From: Flavobacteriales bacterium
GTDB lineage: Bacteria > Bacteroidota > Bacteroidia > Flavobacteriales_D > Parvicellaceae
Length of the DNA: 34,741 bases
NCBI GenBank assembly: GCA_020631555.1
Contig: JAHDGY010000023.1
Span: 1-34,741, forward strand
Direction of reading: 5' to 3'
Shown here: positions 7,657-16,587 of the stretch, piece by piece
How the letters are laid out: each line of letters starts with the position of its first letter
How positions within the stretch are numbered: position 1 is the first letter of the stretch
Program-made: the position numbers and the translations under genes
The notes under the pieces: model-generated
What the model was told of the DNA's origin: nothing
The model's database searches: none
Seen by the model: only the letters and a program-made list of their open reading frames with translations

Positions 7657-8487
7657 ATGAAGTCAAAAAGCATTTTAGTTCCGACAGATTTTACTCAAGT
7701 AGCAAAAGTAGCCGTAGAGCATGGTATTAAGCTTGCCAAGACTATTCAAAGTGAGATTATTCTTTTGCATGTTGTGAAAGATCTTGCTGATGTAGATGGG
7801 GCGGAAAAAAAATTAGATGCCGAAATTGAACTCATTAGTAATGGAGAGCCTGGTGTAAAGGTTACTCCGGCCGTACGGGTTGGAAATATTTTTGACGATA
7901 TTGGTGAAACGGCGAGTGCTGTTAACGCTGAATTGATTATAATGGGTACTCACGGAGCTAGTGGTTGGCAGAAGTTTATGGGAAGCCATGCCCTCAAGGT
8001 CATCACGAATTCTTCGGTTCCCTTCATAGTTGTACAAAATAAGGGAGTTAAGGAAACAGGATATGATGATATTGTAGTGCCGCTTGACCTTAGTCAAGAG
8101 ACGAAACAAAAGTTGGAGTTGGTGGGCAATATGGCGCAATATTTTAAATCGCGTGTTCATCTGTTGGTTCCAAAAGAGACAGATGAATATTTGGTTCACA
8201 AAGTAAACGGCAATATCGTTTTTGCTAAGAAGTATCTGAGTGACCTCGACATCAAGCTTTTTACTAAGATTGTACCTAAATCTGGCTTTACCACAGAAAT
8301 TATCCGCTATGCAAGCGGCGTTGACGCAGATCTAATTGCGATTATGAATTTGCAGAAAAATTCAATTATGGGATTAATGGGTTCTAGTTATGAGCAGCAT
8401 ATGATTACCAATGATACGCAGATACCGGTAATGTGCGTGAATCCTCTTGAGGCAACTGTTTCTGGAGGAAGCATTTTAGCGCGATAA
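7657..8487 (+). CDS. Tandem universal stress protein (UspA family)
   Basis: A 276-residue cytoplasmic protein made of two Usp domains. The first starts at the typical KSILVPTDFTQVAKVAVEHG and ends with IIMGTHGASGWQKFMGSHA, near the ATP-binding G-2x-G-9x-G-S motif but with one residue fewer in the spacer; the second (about residue 140 on) begins DDIVVPLDLSQETKQK and ends near LIAIMNLQKNSIMGLMGSSYEQ, with a degenerate nucleotide loop. An earlier in-frame ATG at 7618 would add 13 residues with no family match; the ATG at 7657 places the first strand at the N-terminus and is preferred. Tandem Usp proteins are common in Bacteroidota stress regulons. It sits after siaB-siaC in the same direction and ends in a terminator-like hairpin. 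Confidence 0.92.
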   Translation: MKSKSILVPTDFTQVAKVAVEHGIKLAKTIQSEIILLHVVKDLADVDGAEKKLDAEIELISNGEPGVKVTPAVRVGNIFDDIGETASAVNAELIIMGTHGASGWQKFMGSHALKVITNSSVPFIVVQNKGVKETGYDDIVVPLDLSQETKQKLELVGNMAQYFKSRVHLLVPKETDEYLVHKVNGNIVFAKKYLSDLDIKLFTKIVPKSGFTTEIIRYASGVDADLIAIMNLQKNSIMGLMGSSYEQHMITNDTQIPVMCVNPLEATVSGGSILAR

Positions 8488-8528
8488 CCTTTCTTGTTTC
8501 AATAGGCGAGGGCTTTGTAGCACAGGTT

Positions 8529-8563
8529 CTTACCTATCATTTGGCAAAGTGGGGTAAGTTTTT
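8529..8563 (+). terminator. Intrinsic terminator after the universal stress protein gene
   Basis: The stem CTTACC (8529-8534) pairs with GGTAAG (8553-8558), with inner pairing around a GGC loop, and is followed by five T. It overlaps the stop codon of the convergent propeller-phosphatase gene. The reverse strand has no T-run, so it serves the + strand gene. Confidence 0.6.
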
Positions 8564-11500
8564 ATCCTTGATATCGCAACCCCATTACAAGTACGTCGTC
8601 AACTTGTTTGTTTGGACCTTTCCATGAAAGGAATTGACTTTCAATTATTTTTTGTTGCTCTTCCATTGGGATAAGGTGTAGTGAGGTAATCAACTGTTTA
8701 AACCTGCTTTTCATGAACTTTTTGTTTTTTGGCCCTCCAAACTGGTCCATATAGCCATCAGAAAACAGGTACAGTTCATCGTTAACTTCTAGTTGGATTT
8801 CATGAGCAGAAAATTTCTTTTCACTGTTTTTGTACCCGCCCACTGATTCTTTGTTGGCATCGAAAATGCTAAGTTCTCCTTCACGAACTAAGTATAGTGG
8901 ATTGTATGCGCCAGCAAACTGACAAATACCGGTTTTTGTATTAATAGAACACATGGCAATGTCCATACCGTCACGAGATTTAGTGTTAGGCACATCTTGC
9001 TGAAGGGCCCGGTTTATTTTCTGGTCCAGCTGAACCAAAGCTAAATCAGGGCTGGCTCCAATTTGATCTTTTGCTATTTCATGCAAAAACTCATTGCCAA
9101 TCATGCTCATCAATGCACCAGGAACACCATGCCCAGTGCAATCTGCAGCCACTACAAGGTAGTCTTCATTTATCCGTGTAAACCAGTAAAAGTCACCAGA
9201 AACTATATCTCTAGGTTCGTAAAAAATAAACGACTCGGGGAATTCTGTTTTTAAGCCCTCAATTGATGGCAGGATCGCTTCCTGAATTTGCTTAGCATAT
9301 TTTATGCTGTCTGTTATGTCTTTGTTTTTCTGTTCTAGTTTGGCTTGGTTTTCAACACGTTCGGTGATGTCTGAATAGACCACCACGATGTTTTCTAGTT
9401 CATCTTTATAGTTATAAATCGGACTTACTGATGCTGAGGTCCATCTGGTTCCGCCGTCCTTAGTTTCGTGTGGAGAATCGTAACTAACGGCCTCTGGTGA
9501 GGTCTGGAACGACTTTATAATTTCTTCAATTTTGCTGTTAGAACTAATTTCTTGGATTTTAAGATCATTGCCATATTTGGCGTGAAACTCGTCTCGAGAA
9601 AAACCGGTATTTCGAACAAAACTATCATTTAGATATTCAACCTTTCCTCCGATGTCCAAAATCAGCACAGCTTCGTTCATTTGACTCGCGACGATAGATA
9701 GTTTTTTCAGCTCTTTGTTTCTTTCGGCCAATTCACGTGTTCTTCTGTTTACAATGCTTTCGAGTTGCCGTCTTTTTTTGTGGGCGAGTTGGCTGCGATA
9801 ACCAGCATACAGGAACATTAATAATATTAGCGTTGCTGCGGAAAGAACATAGAATGTTGTTTTTTTCCAGAATGGAGCCACGATGGTAAATGGATAGCTA
9901 ATCTCCGAAGACCAAACACCATCGCTGTTTTGTGCTTTGACTCGAAACAAATAGTTTCCATATTTTAAATAATTGTATGTTGCAAGATTGTTAGAAGTAA
10001 GTGGTTGCCAATCTTCGTCAAACCCTTCCAGTTTAAATCGGTACGCCAGCTTTTCAGGGTTCTTGAATTCGATTCCACAAAAGTCAAATGTGATGTGATT
10101 GTCTCGGTAATCCAACTTTAAATCCACAGGTAATCCAGATTTTACCTCAAACCCTTCTCCGTATGTTTTCCAGTCCAGTTTAGCGTAGGCAAGTCTGATG
10201 CCGTTTAAATGAACGATAGGAGTTACTGAATTTGGTTTATCGTAACGGAGGTCCATTTTTGAAACACCGTTTACCGTTCCAATCCAGATCACACTGTCTT
10301 TAGGTTCGACCAAAACGGCATTTGCATTGCATTCTCCACCATAAAACCCTTCTGTTTTTCCGTAATGTCTAATGCCTGTTACTTTGCCAGTAGAATCGAG
10401 CTGTATTCTATCAATGCCGCGCTCTGTTCCTACCCAAATAGACTGATCAAAGTACGTCAGTAAGTATACGTGATTAGAGCTAAGGCCACCAGACTTTGAG
10501 ATTGAGCCACCCGTGCCATCATCGATATACCCAACACCTTTGTCGCTGGCATACCAAGTTCTCCCAAAAGGGTCAGAGGTTATGGCGATTATGTCTGTAG
10601 GTAATTCATTTTTATTGTAGTAGTATTTGAATTTTTCGTTATTATAACTAATCATCCCCTGTTCCGTGCCCAGCCAAATGCTGCCGTCTGCTTTTTTGTG
10701 AATTGCATAAACCTTTATTGGCCCAACGGCAGAATCAAAAGCTGATTTAAACTGGAACCGATTGATTGAAGAGTTGTATTTACCAATAATTATCCCGTTG
10801 TAGGTAGCGGCCCACATGGTGTTTTCGTCGACTTGTACCATGCCGGTGATTGCAACGTTTTTCATGCATTCATCATCTATGGCCACAGCTTTGGTGCCAT
10901 CAAATTTTGTCAGACCACTCAGGGTACCTATCCAAATGTTTTTTCTCAGGTCTTCTGTAATATACGCAACGCTCGCGTTCGGAAGCCCCTTGGATTCATC
11001 AATGTTTGTAATCTTCCCGTCAAGAAATCTTGTTGCTCCCCCCGAATTGCCATACCAAATAGCCCCATCGCTTGTGCGAACGATGGTCATTACATCATTT
11101 TTTGGCAGTCCATTTTCCTTATTGAGGTACGTGAACATTTCCCCTTCAAATTTATTCAGTCCACCACCATCGGTGCCTATCCAGTAGTTTAAGCCATTGT
11201 CTTGAAATATGCAGTTTACAAAGTCTGAACTAAGACCGTTATTTTCGGAAAATTGCAGAATCTGGCCGTCTTTCGACACTCTAAAGAGACCTTTTCCCTG
11301 TGTTCCAATCCAGTGCGTATGATCATTAGGATTGTAAAATATTGTACCGATGTTTGCCGACTGCAAAACAGTCGATATTTGCGTGGGTTGCAGTGTGTCG
11401 TCAGTTACGATGAATAATCCATTGTTTGTTCCAACCAATATTTCACCATTTCCTCCTTCTTCAATAGACGTAACAAGAAAATTTAGACTGCCGTCTGGCA

Positions 11501-12107
11501 TTGGAATAGCTTGGAATTTGGAGTTTCTATATCTGGATAAGCCAGAACCATTTGAACCAATCCATAAGTCGTCGTTGGTACCCTGCATTAAGAATGAAAT
11601 TCCATTGAACCCTAAGCCATCATTTGCATTTAGGTTGGTGAATTTTTGCCCATCATAGATATCAATTCCATTATTATTGGTTCCTATTAAAATACGGCCT
11701 TCACTATCTTCTATTATGGACCAAACCTGGGTGCCAGATAATCCGCTAAATTCAGTGTACTGAATAATAGTGTCTTTGTATATTTTATTCAATCCTTTAT
11801 TGGTGCCAGCCCAAACAGCGCCTTTGCTGTCAGCCAATACGGTCCAAACCACGTTTCCAATTAATTGGTTGTCTTCGTCATAAATTACAAAGTCATTTCC
11901 ATCCCAACGGTTCAGCCCACCACCATATGTCCCAAGCCATAAATAACCTTTGGAATCTTGCTTTATCATGGAAATTTGCGACTGCGAAACTCCATGATCA
12001 AGTCCGTATTTGGAAAAGTTATATTGTTGTGCGTAACATACCGTAATCCAAATTGATAGAAGTATAGATAGGTGTATGGAAATGAGTTGTTTCAATGGGG
12101 ATGTCAA
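8562..12107 (-). CDS. Beta-propeller / PAS / PP2C-type (SpoIIE) phosphatase transmembrane sensor
   Basis: A 1181-residue fusion. Order: signal peptide (about 1-27, ending YAQ); periplasmic two-component-regulator propeller (about 28-650) of repeats such as DSKGYLWLGTYGGGLNRWDG; Y_Y_Y domain (about 660-745); one transmembrane helix (about 749-769); coiled coil; PAS domain (about 800-910, with SPIYNYKDELENIVVVYSD); a signalling helix ending SIKYAKQIQEAILPS; PP2C/SpoIIE domain to the end. Metal-binding aspartates are D972 (SGDFYW), D989 (ADCTGHGVPGA), D1117 (FSDGYMD) and D1170/D1171 (DDVLVMG), so it looks active. Such propellers usually carry histidine kinases; here the output is a phosphatase, the catalytic type of SiaA/RsbU. 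The start is TTG at 12105-12107, or TTG at 12093-12095: no ATG lies between the upstream in-frame stop and residue 46, and only a TTG start retains the signal peptide. Confidence 0.93.
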   Translation of the reverse strand: MTSPLKQLISIHLSILLSIWITVCYAQQYNFSKYGLDHGVSQSQISMIKQDSKGYLWLGTYGGGLNRWDGNDFVIYDEDNQLIGNVVWTVLADSKGAVWAGTNKGLNKIYKDTIIQYTEFSGLSGTQVWSIIEDSEGRILIGTNNNGIDIYDGQKFTNLNANDGLGFNGISFLMQGTNDDLWIGSNGSGLSRYRNSKFQAIPMPDGSLNFLVTSIEEGGNGEILVGTNNGLFIVTDDTLQPTQISTVLQSANIGTIFYNPNDHTHWIGTQGKGLFRVSKDGQILQFSENNGLSSDFVNCIFQDNGLNYWIGTDGGGLNKFEGEMFTYLNKENGLPKNDVMTIVRTSDGAIWYGNSGGATRFLDGKITNIDESKGLPNASVAYITEDLRKNIWIGTLSGLTKFDGTKAVAIDDECMKNVAITGMVQVDENTMWAATYNGIIIGKYNSSINRFQFKSAFDSAVGPIKVYAIHKKADGSIWLGTEQGMISYNNEKFKYYYNKNELPTDIIAITSDPFGRTWYASDKGVGYIDDGTGGSISKSGGLSSNHVYLLTYFDQSIWVGTERGIDRIQLDSTGKVTGIRHYGKTEGFYGGECNANAVLVEPKDSVIWIGTVNGVSKMDLRYDKPNSVTPIVHLNGIRLAYAKLDWKTYGEGFEVKSGLPVDLKLDYRDNHITFDFCGIEFKNPEKLAYRFKLEGFDEDWQPLTSNNLATYNYLKYGNYLFRVKAQNSDGVWSSEISYPFTIVAPFWKKTTFYVLSAATLILLMFLYAGYRSQLAHKKRRQLESIVNRRTRELAERNKELKKLSIVASQMNEAVLILDIGGKVEYLNDSFVRNTGFSRDEFHAKYGNDLKIQEISSNSKIEEIIKSFQTSPEAVSYDSPHETKDGGTRWTSASVSPIYNYKDELENIVVVYSDITERVENQAKLEQKNKDITDSIKYAKQIQEAILPSIEGLKTEFPESFIFYEPRDIVSGDFYWFTRINEDYLVVAADCTGHGVPGALMSMIGNEFLHEIAKDQIGASPDLALVQLDQKINRALQQDVPNTKSRDGMDIAMCSINTKTGICQFAGAYNPLYLVREGELSIFDANKESVGGYKNSEKKFSAHEIQLEVNDELYLFSDGYMDQFGGPKNKKFMKSRFKQLITSLHLIPMEEQQKIIESQFLSWKGPNKQVDDVLVMGLRYQG

Positions 12108-12195
12108 TATTTTGGATGCGGTAAGATATGCATTTAGGATGGGCTGATCGAAATTAACAGGTGGCTATGAATCACTTTTAGACGAATCCTAGTTT

Positions 12196-14559
12196 ATGAT
12201 AATGTATATTCCATACTTTAACAGATCGATGGTACGGTTTAGTGTTGTAATTTGTTTCGTCGTGCGGTCGATAATCGTATTAGCGCAAGATTCAGTCTAC
12301 TTTGAGATCAGTCAAATTGATTCCTCTGCACGCTGGAAAGTTTCCTTATCGTCCAAGCAAGAAGGAAAGATATTTTATTCCTTGGATGGATCGGTGCCTA
12401 ATAGAAGGGGGCACTTTTATCGCAAACCTTTTAGGGTTGGTGATTTGTCTGTTATTAGAGCTAGGTTGCGTTACAAAAAGCAATGGGGAGAGGTCTATTC
12501 CCGGTCAATAATTCAAGACAGAAAATATTCATTGCCAATTGTTTCCATATGCGTTGAACCAAAGAAATTTTTTGGACATTCCTCAGGAATTTACTCTAAA
12601 GGCTGTTGCGCAGATTCTGTGTCGCCGTACCGAGGTGCTAATTTTTGGAAAGATATAGAGGTGCCTGCTAATTTTGAGTACATACTCAAAAACGGTGAAT
12701 CGGTTATCAATCAAAAGGTTGGGGTAAAAATATTTGGTGGATATAGTAGAAGTTTGCCGCAAAAATCACTTTCGATAATAGCTAGAAACATGTACGGTTC
12801 TAATAAGCTGAATTATCGATTTTTTAAGGAGCGCAAACACAAAAAGTATAAATCCGTAGTCTTGCGCAACTCGGGAGGGGATTTTTGCCACACTCATTTT
12901 CGGGATGCATTTACAACTCATTTAGTAAGGGACATTGGTTTGGATATTCAGGCCTATCAGCCAGTTGTGGCTTTTATTAACGGAGAGTATTGGGGCATAT
13001 TAAACATGCGGGAAAAGATCAATGAGCATTACTTGCATTACAATCATGATGTGCATCGGGATAGTATTGATTTGTTAAAGCGGCGCAACGAGCTAAAAGT
13101 TGGAACGAGAACGCACTATTTTCAGATGATGAAGTTTATCGGCACAACTGATTTGTCTGTTAATAAGAATATTCGTGAGCTGAATGCGATGATGGATATT
13201 GACAATTATTTAGACTATCATATAAGTCAGGTATACATTGATAATCGGGATGCGGGTGGAAATGTAAGGTTTTGGCGACCAACCTCCGAAGGTGGGCGCT
13301 GGAAATGGATTTTGTTTGACACCGATTTTGGTTTCGGAATTAGTGATCGAAAGGCATACATTTCAAATACGCTTGCAGATATGACAGAAATGTCGGACGA
13401 GGCTTGGCCGAATCCCAATTGGAGTACTTTTATTATCCGAAATCTTCTGAAGAACGATAGTATAAGAGAAGAATATGTCAATCGATTTTCACATTACTTG
13501 AATACAATTTTTCATCCTAATCAGGTGATTCCCCTAATTGATTCTATCCAGAATGGCATTCGGGAGGAAATTCCTTATCATTTCGATAGGTGGAGAAGTT
13601 CTATGGAGAAGTGGGAGGATAAAGTTGAAGGCTTGAGAAAGTACGCTAGACTTCGGCCTAAGTATATGAGGAAATTTCTTGCAAAGAAGTTCAACCTGGG
13701 AGGGATGCTCAAGGTACGTGTAAACTATGATCCTACTCGAGGTTCGGTGTTGATAAATGATCGAATAGTAGATTCAGGCTATAGTGGATTATACTTTGAA
13801 GAAGTGGGAATGCATCTGGCCGCAAAGGTGAATTACAATTTTGTGTTTCCGGGTTGGAATGAAACGTTAGGAATCTCAGACGATCGATATACACCCACAA
13901 CCCATGCTGTATTGAATCCTGAATTTGGACTTAAGCCACAGAGTAGACATAGTGATTCTGTGGTGTTTAGTGAAATTTGTTTCAAACAAGATTCCGCACA
14001 CGATACTGACGATTGGTTTGAGTTGCAAAACAAGTCCGGACAAAGCATAGACCTCTCAGGGTGGCACGTGACTTCTCGAAAAAATAAGTACTTCTATTTT
14101 CCGGATCGTTTAAAGATAGCTCCTCAAGCGTTTTTAGTGGTTTGTCGGGACACGGCAAAATTCAGGGCTTATTATGGTGATACAATCGCTCAATTTATCG
14201 GGGACATGGATTTCGGACTCAATGGGTGGAAAGATAAGATTGGTCTGTATGATAATATTGGGTTGCTGGTTGATACGTTGACTTATGTGTATGACACCAC
14301 ACTATGGGGAGCACCGGAAAGGTATCGCGCAATGGAGGTAACTTACCCCTGGTTGAGTAACGACAGTTTGAAAAATTGGACAATTGCTATGAAAAAGTCG
14401 TCACCTGGCGACTTTAGTTACCGCTTAAGGGAATTATTGTACCAAGAATCGAAAAAAAGGAACGGTTTACTTAAAATTGGTGTAGTTTTGCTGGTTGCTG
14501 GGGTGTTGGCGGCAATTATTGTTTTGATAATGAGAAAAAATAGAAAACCTATTGACTAA
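12196..14559 (+). CDS. CotH-kinase / lamin-tail domain protein with C-terminal membrane anchor
   Basis: A 787-residue exported protein. A signal peptide ends near residue 31 (VLAQ); start choices are ATG at 12196, 12202 or 12229. Residues about 33-98 form a chitobiase-like module with IFYSLDGSVPN. The CotH domain (about 105-510) shows VKIFGGYSRSLPQKSL, VVLRNSGGDFCHTHFRDAF, GEYWGILNMREKINEHYL and WILFDTDFGFG, in which D375 and D377 precede FG like the metal-binding motif of atypical protein kinases. A small strand-rich region is followed by a lamin-tail domain (about 590-710: WFELQNKSGQSIDLSGWHV). A final hydrophobic helix (about 758-780) with basic residues after it should anchor it facing outward. 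Bacillus CotH phosphorylates spore-coat proteins; the substrate here is unknown. Divergent from the propeller-phosphatase gene across 88 bases. Confidence 0.9.
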   Translation: MIMYIPYFNRSMVRFSVVICFVVRSIIVLAQDSVYFEISQIDSSARWKVSLSSKQEGKIFYSLDGSVPNRRGHFYRKPFRVGDLSVIRARLRYKKQWGEVYSRSIIQDRKYSLPIVSICVEPKKFFGHSSGIYSKGCCADSVSPYRGANFWKDIEVPANFEYILKNGESVINQKVGVKIFGGYSRSLPQKSLSIIARNMYGSNKLNYRFFKERKHKKYKSVVLRNSGGDFCHTHFRDAFTTHLVRDIGLDIQAYQPVVAFINGEYWGILNMREKINEHYLHYNHDVHRDSIDLLKRRNELKVGTRTHYFQMMKFIGTTDLSVNKNIRELNAMMDIDNYLDYHISQVYIDNRDAGGNVRFWRPTSEGGRWKWILFDTDFGFGISDRKAYISNTLADMTEMSDEAWPNPNWSTFIIRNLLKNDSIREEYVNRFSHYLNTIFHPNQVIPLIDSIQNGIREEIPYHFDRWRSSMEKWEDKVEGLRKYARLRPKYMRKFLAKKFNLGGMLKVRVNYDPTRGSVLINDRIVDSGYSGLYFEEVGMHLAAKVNYNFVFPGWNETLGISDDRYTPTTHAVLNPEFGLKPQSRHSDSVVFSEICFKQDSAHDTDDWFELQNKSGQSIDLSGWHVTSRKNKYFYFPDRLKIAPQAFLVVCRDTAKFRAYYGDTIAQFIGDMDFGLNGWKDKIGLYDNIGLLVDTLTYVYDTTLWGAPERYRAMEVTYPWLSNDSLKNWTIAMKKSSPGDFSYRLRELLYQESKKRNGLLKIGVVLLVAGVLAAIIVLIMRKNRKPID

Positions 14560-14627
14560 AGATAGTACCTTTATTATCCATTTATTTCACAGATATTAAC
14601 AATTTAAAATTTAATTAAACAGAACAC

Positions 14628-15434
14628 ATGGATTCAATTTTAAACTCCCTAAAGAATTTTGAGTTATCCGACTTGATGCCATTATTAATGGCTGTTTTGA
14701 CTCTTATTATCGGTTTGATGGTAATCAAAATGATTGTTGGAGTAGCAAGTAAGTTAATGAAGAAAAGAAATGTTGACGAATCGTTGCGTCCGTTTTTCAC
14801 CTCTATGATTGGAGTAGCATTAAAAATATGCTTGATAATCGCTGTAGTTGGTATGGTTGGGGTTGAAACAACTTCTTTTGTAGCAATACTTGGTGCTGCT
14901 GGTTTGGCGGTCGGTATGGCATTGTCCGGGACACTTCAAAATTTTGCGGGAGGTGTTATGATTTTGATCTTTAAGCCGTTCAGGGTAGGAGATGTTATCG
15001 AAGCGCAAGGATTTACAGGAGGTGTAAACGAAATTCAGATCTTCAATACGATTCTTAAGACTCCTGATAATAAGACGATAATTATCCCTAATGGTGGATT
15101 GTCAAATAGTGCGATGGTAAATTATACTACTGAAGGCCAGCGTAGAGTGGACTGGACTGTAGGCATAGGTTATGGGGATAGCACTGAGAAGGCAAGAGAA
15201 GTACTAATGGCTATGATTAAGGCTGATTCTAGAATTTTATCAGAACCAGCTCCTTTTATCGGAGTTTCTGAATTAGCCGATAGTTCTGTTAATTTTGCGG
15301 TAAGATGTTGGGTAAAAACACCAGACTACTGGGATGTTTTCTTCAATATGAATGAACAAGTGTATAATACGTTCGAGAAGGAGGGATTGAACATTCCTTA
15401 TCCTCAAATGGATGTTCACGTGCACAACAAATAA
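14628..15434 (+). CDS. Small-conductance mechanosensitive channel (MscS family)
   Basis: A 268-residue inner-membrane channel that releases solutes when membrane tension rises. Three transmembrane helices lie at about residues 15-45, 60-85 and 88-110; the pore-lining third helix carries the glycine/alanine pattern GAAGLAVGMALSGTLQNFAGG typical of MscS (split here by normal variation). It is followed by the conserved beta-domain FKPFRVGDVIEAQGFTG, then KTIIIPNGGLSNSAMVNYT, and an alpha/beta C-terminal domain. Length is close to E. coli MscS. It stands between the CotH gene and the DUF3078 gene on one strand, with 21 bases to the latter; cotranscription with DUF3078 is likely. TACCTTTA at 14566-14573 is a 7/8 match to a -7 box. 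Confidence 0.95.
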   Translation: MDSILNSLKNFELSDLMPLLMAVLTLIIGLMVIKMIVGVASKLMKKRNVDESLRPFFTSMIGVALKICLIIAVVGMVGVETTSFVAILGAAGLAVGMALSGTLQNFAGGVMILIFKPFRVGDVIEAQGFTGGVNEIQIFNTILKTPDNKTIIIPNGGLSNSAMVNYTTEGQRRVDWTVGIGYGDSTEKAREVLMAMIKADSRILSEPAPFIGVSELADSSVNFAVRCWVKTPDYWDVFFNMNEQVYNTFEKEGLNIPYPQMDVHVHNK

Positions 15435-15455
15435 GGATATTATAAAAAATTTGAT

Positions 15456-16442
15456 ATGAGACGGATAAGTTTAGCTGTACTTGTTTTGTGCGCTGCGGTA
15501 AGTAGCAAGGCGCAGGGAAACAAGGTGTTGACGGACAAAGAGCAAGAGAAAGTTGAAACTGCACTGAAGACAGATGAAATTGCCGGAAAGAGGGTTCACC
15601 CTAAGGGGTATAGCTATGACTCTACCTGGCACTATGGAGGAATCTTTGGGCTGAATTTTTCGCAGGTTTCGCTTAGGAATTGGGCCGGTGGTGGTCAAAA
15701 TTCAATTACTGTCACTTCTTTAGCGGGGTTGTACGCCAAATATAAGAAGGGTAACGTCTATTGGGATAACGCTTTAGACCTGGAATATGGGTTATTTACT
15801 GATGATCCGAAATTTGCAAAATTCTACAAGAGCAGTGACCGAATTGAGTTGAATTCAAAACTTGGAATAAAAGCTAATGACCATTTGAGTTACAGTGGCC
15901 TGTTGAATTTCCTTAGTCAGTTTGATGTTGGTTATGCCTCTCGGGAAGATTCAATTTATATTTCTAGATTTCTTGCCCCTGGTTATGTGCTTGTTGCACT
16001 TGGTATGGACTATAAACCGAATGACAAGTTTTCTATGTTTGTGTCTCCGGCCACAGCTAAGTTTACCATCGTTAATGATAAGAGGTTGTCCGATGCGGGT
16101 GCTTATGGCGTGGATTCTGGGTCAGTTGTTCGGTCAGAGATTGGGGGCTATTTGAAAATAGGTTATGAAGATCCTGAGATATTCAAGAATGTTGGTTTGA
16201 AGACCAACTTAGGTTTATTCTCAAACTACTTGAAGAATCCGCAGAATATTGACGTAAACTATGATTTGCGGCTCGATATGAAAATTAATAAGTACATGAC
16301 TGCAAACTTTACATTGCAGATGATGTACGATCATGATGTAAATATTACGGAGTACGGTAAGGATGGAACTACCGTTATAGGATTTGGTCCACGCTTACAA
16401 ATAAAGCAGATGCTTGCTGCAGGATTGGCGTACAAGTTTTAG
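15456..16442 (+). CDS. DUF3078 family exported protein, probable outer-membrane barrel
   Basis: A 328-residue protein with a signal peptide (residues 1-20, ending SSKAQ). The family's defining start, WHYGGIFGLNFSQVSLRNWA followed by a GGGQNS glycine-rich turn, is at about residues 53-78. The rest is a series of amphipathic strands with aromatic residues, ending in a C-terminal F (GLAYKF), as expected of an outer-membrane beta-barrel. The family is known mainly from Bacteroidota and has no established function. The gene follows mscS closely and is followed by a strong terminator. Confidence 0.88.
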   Translation: MRRISLAVLVLCAAVSSKAQGNKVLTDKEQEKVETALKTDEIAGKRVHPKGYSYDSTWHYGGIFGLNFSQVSLRNWAGGGQNSITVTSLAGLYAKYKKGNVYWDNALDLEYGLFTDDPKFAKFYKSSDRIELNSKLGIKANDHLSYSGLLNFLSQFDVGYASREDSIYISRFLAPGYVLVALGMDYKPNDKFSMFVSPATAKFTIVNDKRLSDAGAYGVDSGSVVRSEIGGYLKIGYEDPEIFKNVGLKTNLGLFSNYLKNPQNIDVNYDLRLDMKINKYMTANFTLQMMYDHDVNITEYGKDGTTVIGFGPRLQIKQMLAAGLAYKF

Positions 16443-16470
16443 ACTATCCTGGAATATCAGTTAAATTTTG

Positions 16471-16500
16471 GGCCGCATGCGTAAAGTGTGCGGCCTTTTT
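16471..16500 (+). terminator. Intrinsic terminator after the DUF3078 gene
   Basis: GGCCGCA (16471-16477) pairs perfectly with TGCGGCC (16489-16495) across an 11-base loop and is followed by five T. It lies 28 bases after the stop. The reverse strand lacks a T-run. Confidence 0.85.
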
Positions 16501-16567
16501 GTGTTGATTGAATTTTAGTAGTTAGAATGTTGCTCTGAGTGCTGTTTGGTGGAAATATATTGGTAGT

Positions 16568-16587
16568 GTCCAGATTAGTGTGTCTGG
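16568..16587. repeat. 19-base motif also present near 34649, possible insertion-sequence terminus
   Basis: GTCCAGATTAGTGTGTCTG here and GTCCAGAAGAGTGTGTCTG near 34649-34667 match at 17 of 19 positions. Both carry CAGA...TCTG inverted ends. This copy lies beside the transposase fragment, on the side where that element's 3' end would be, so it may be a remnant end. No element boundary or target duplication was identified. Confidence 0.3.

Noticed and set aside
10816-11192. Two overlapping + strand frames of about 120 residues inside the propeller gene
   Set aside because: Both are antisense to well-formed propeller repeats and read as composition artefacts.
16457-16582. Remaining 40 residues of the 92-residue frame as a gene
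   Set aside because: They cross the terminator of the DUF3078 gene and show no transposase similarity.
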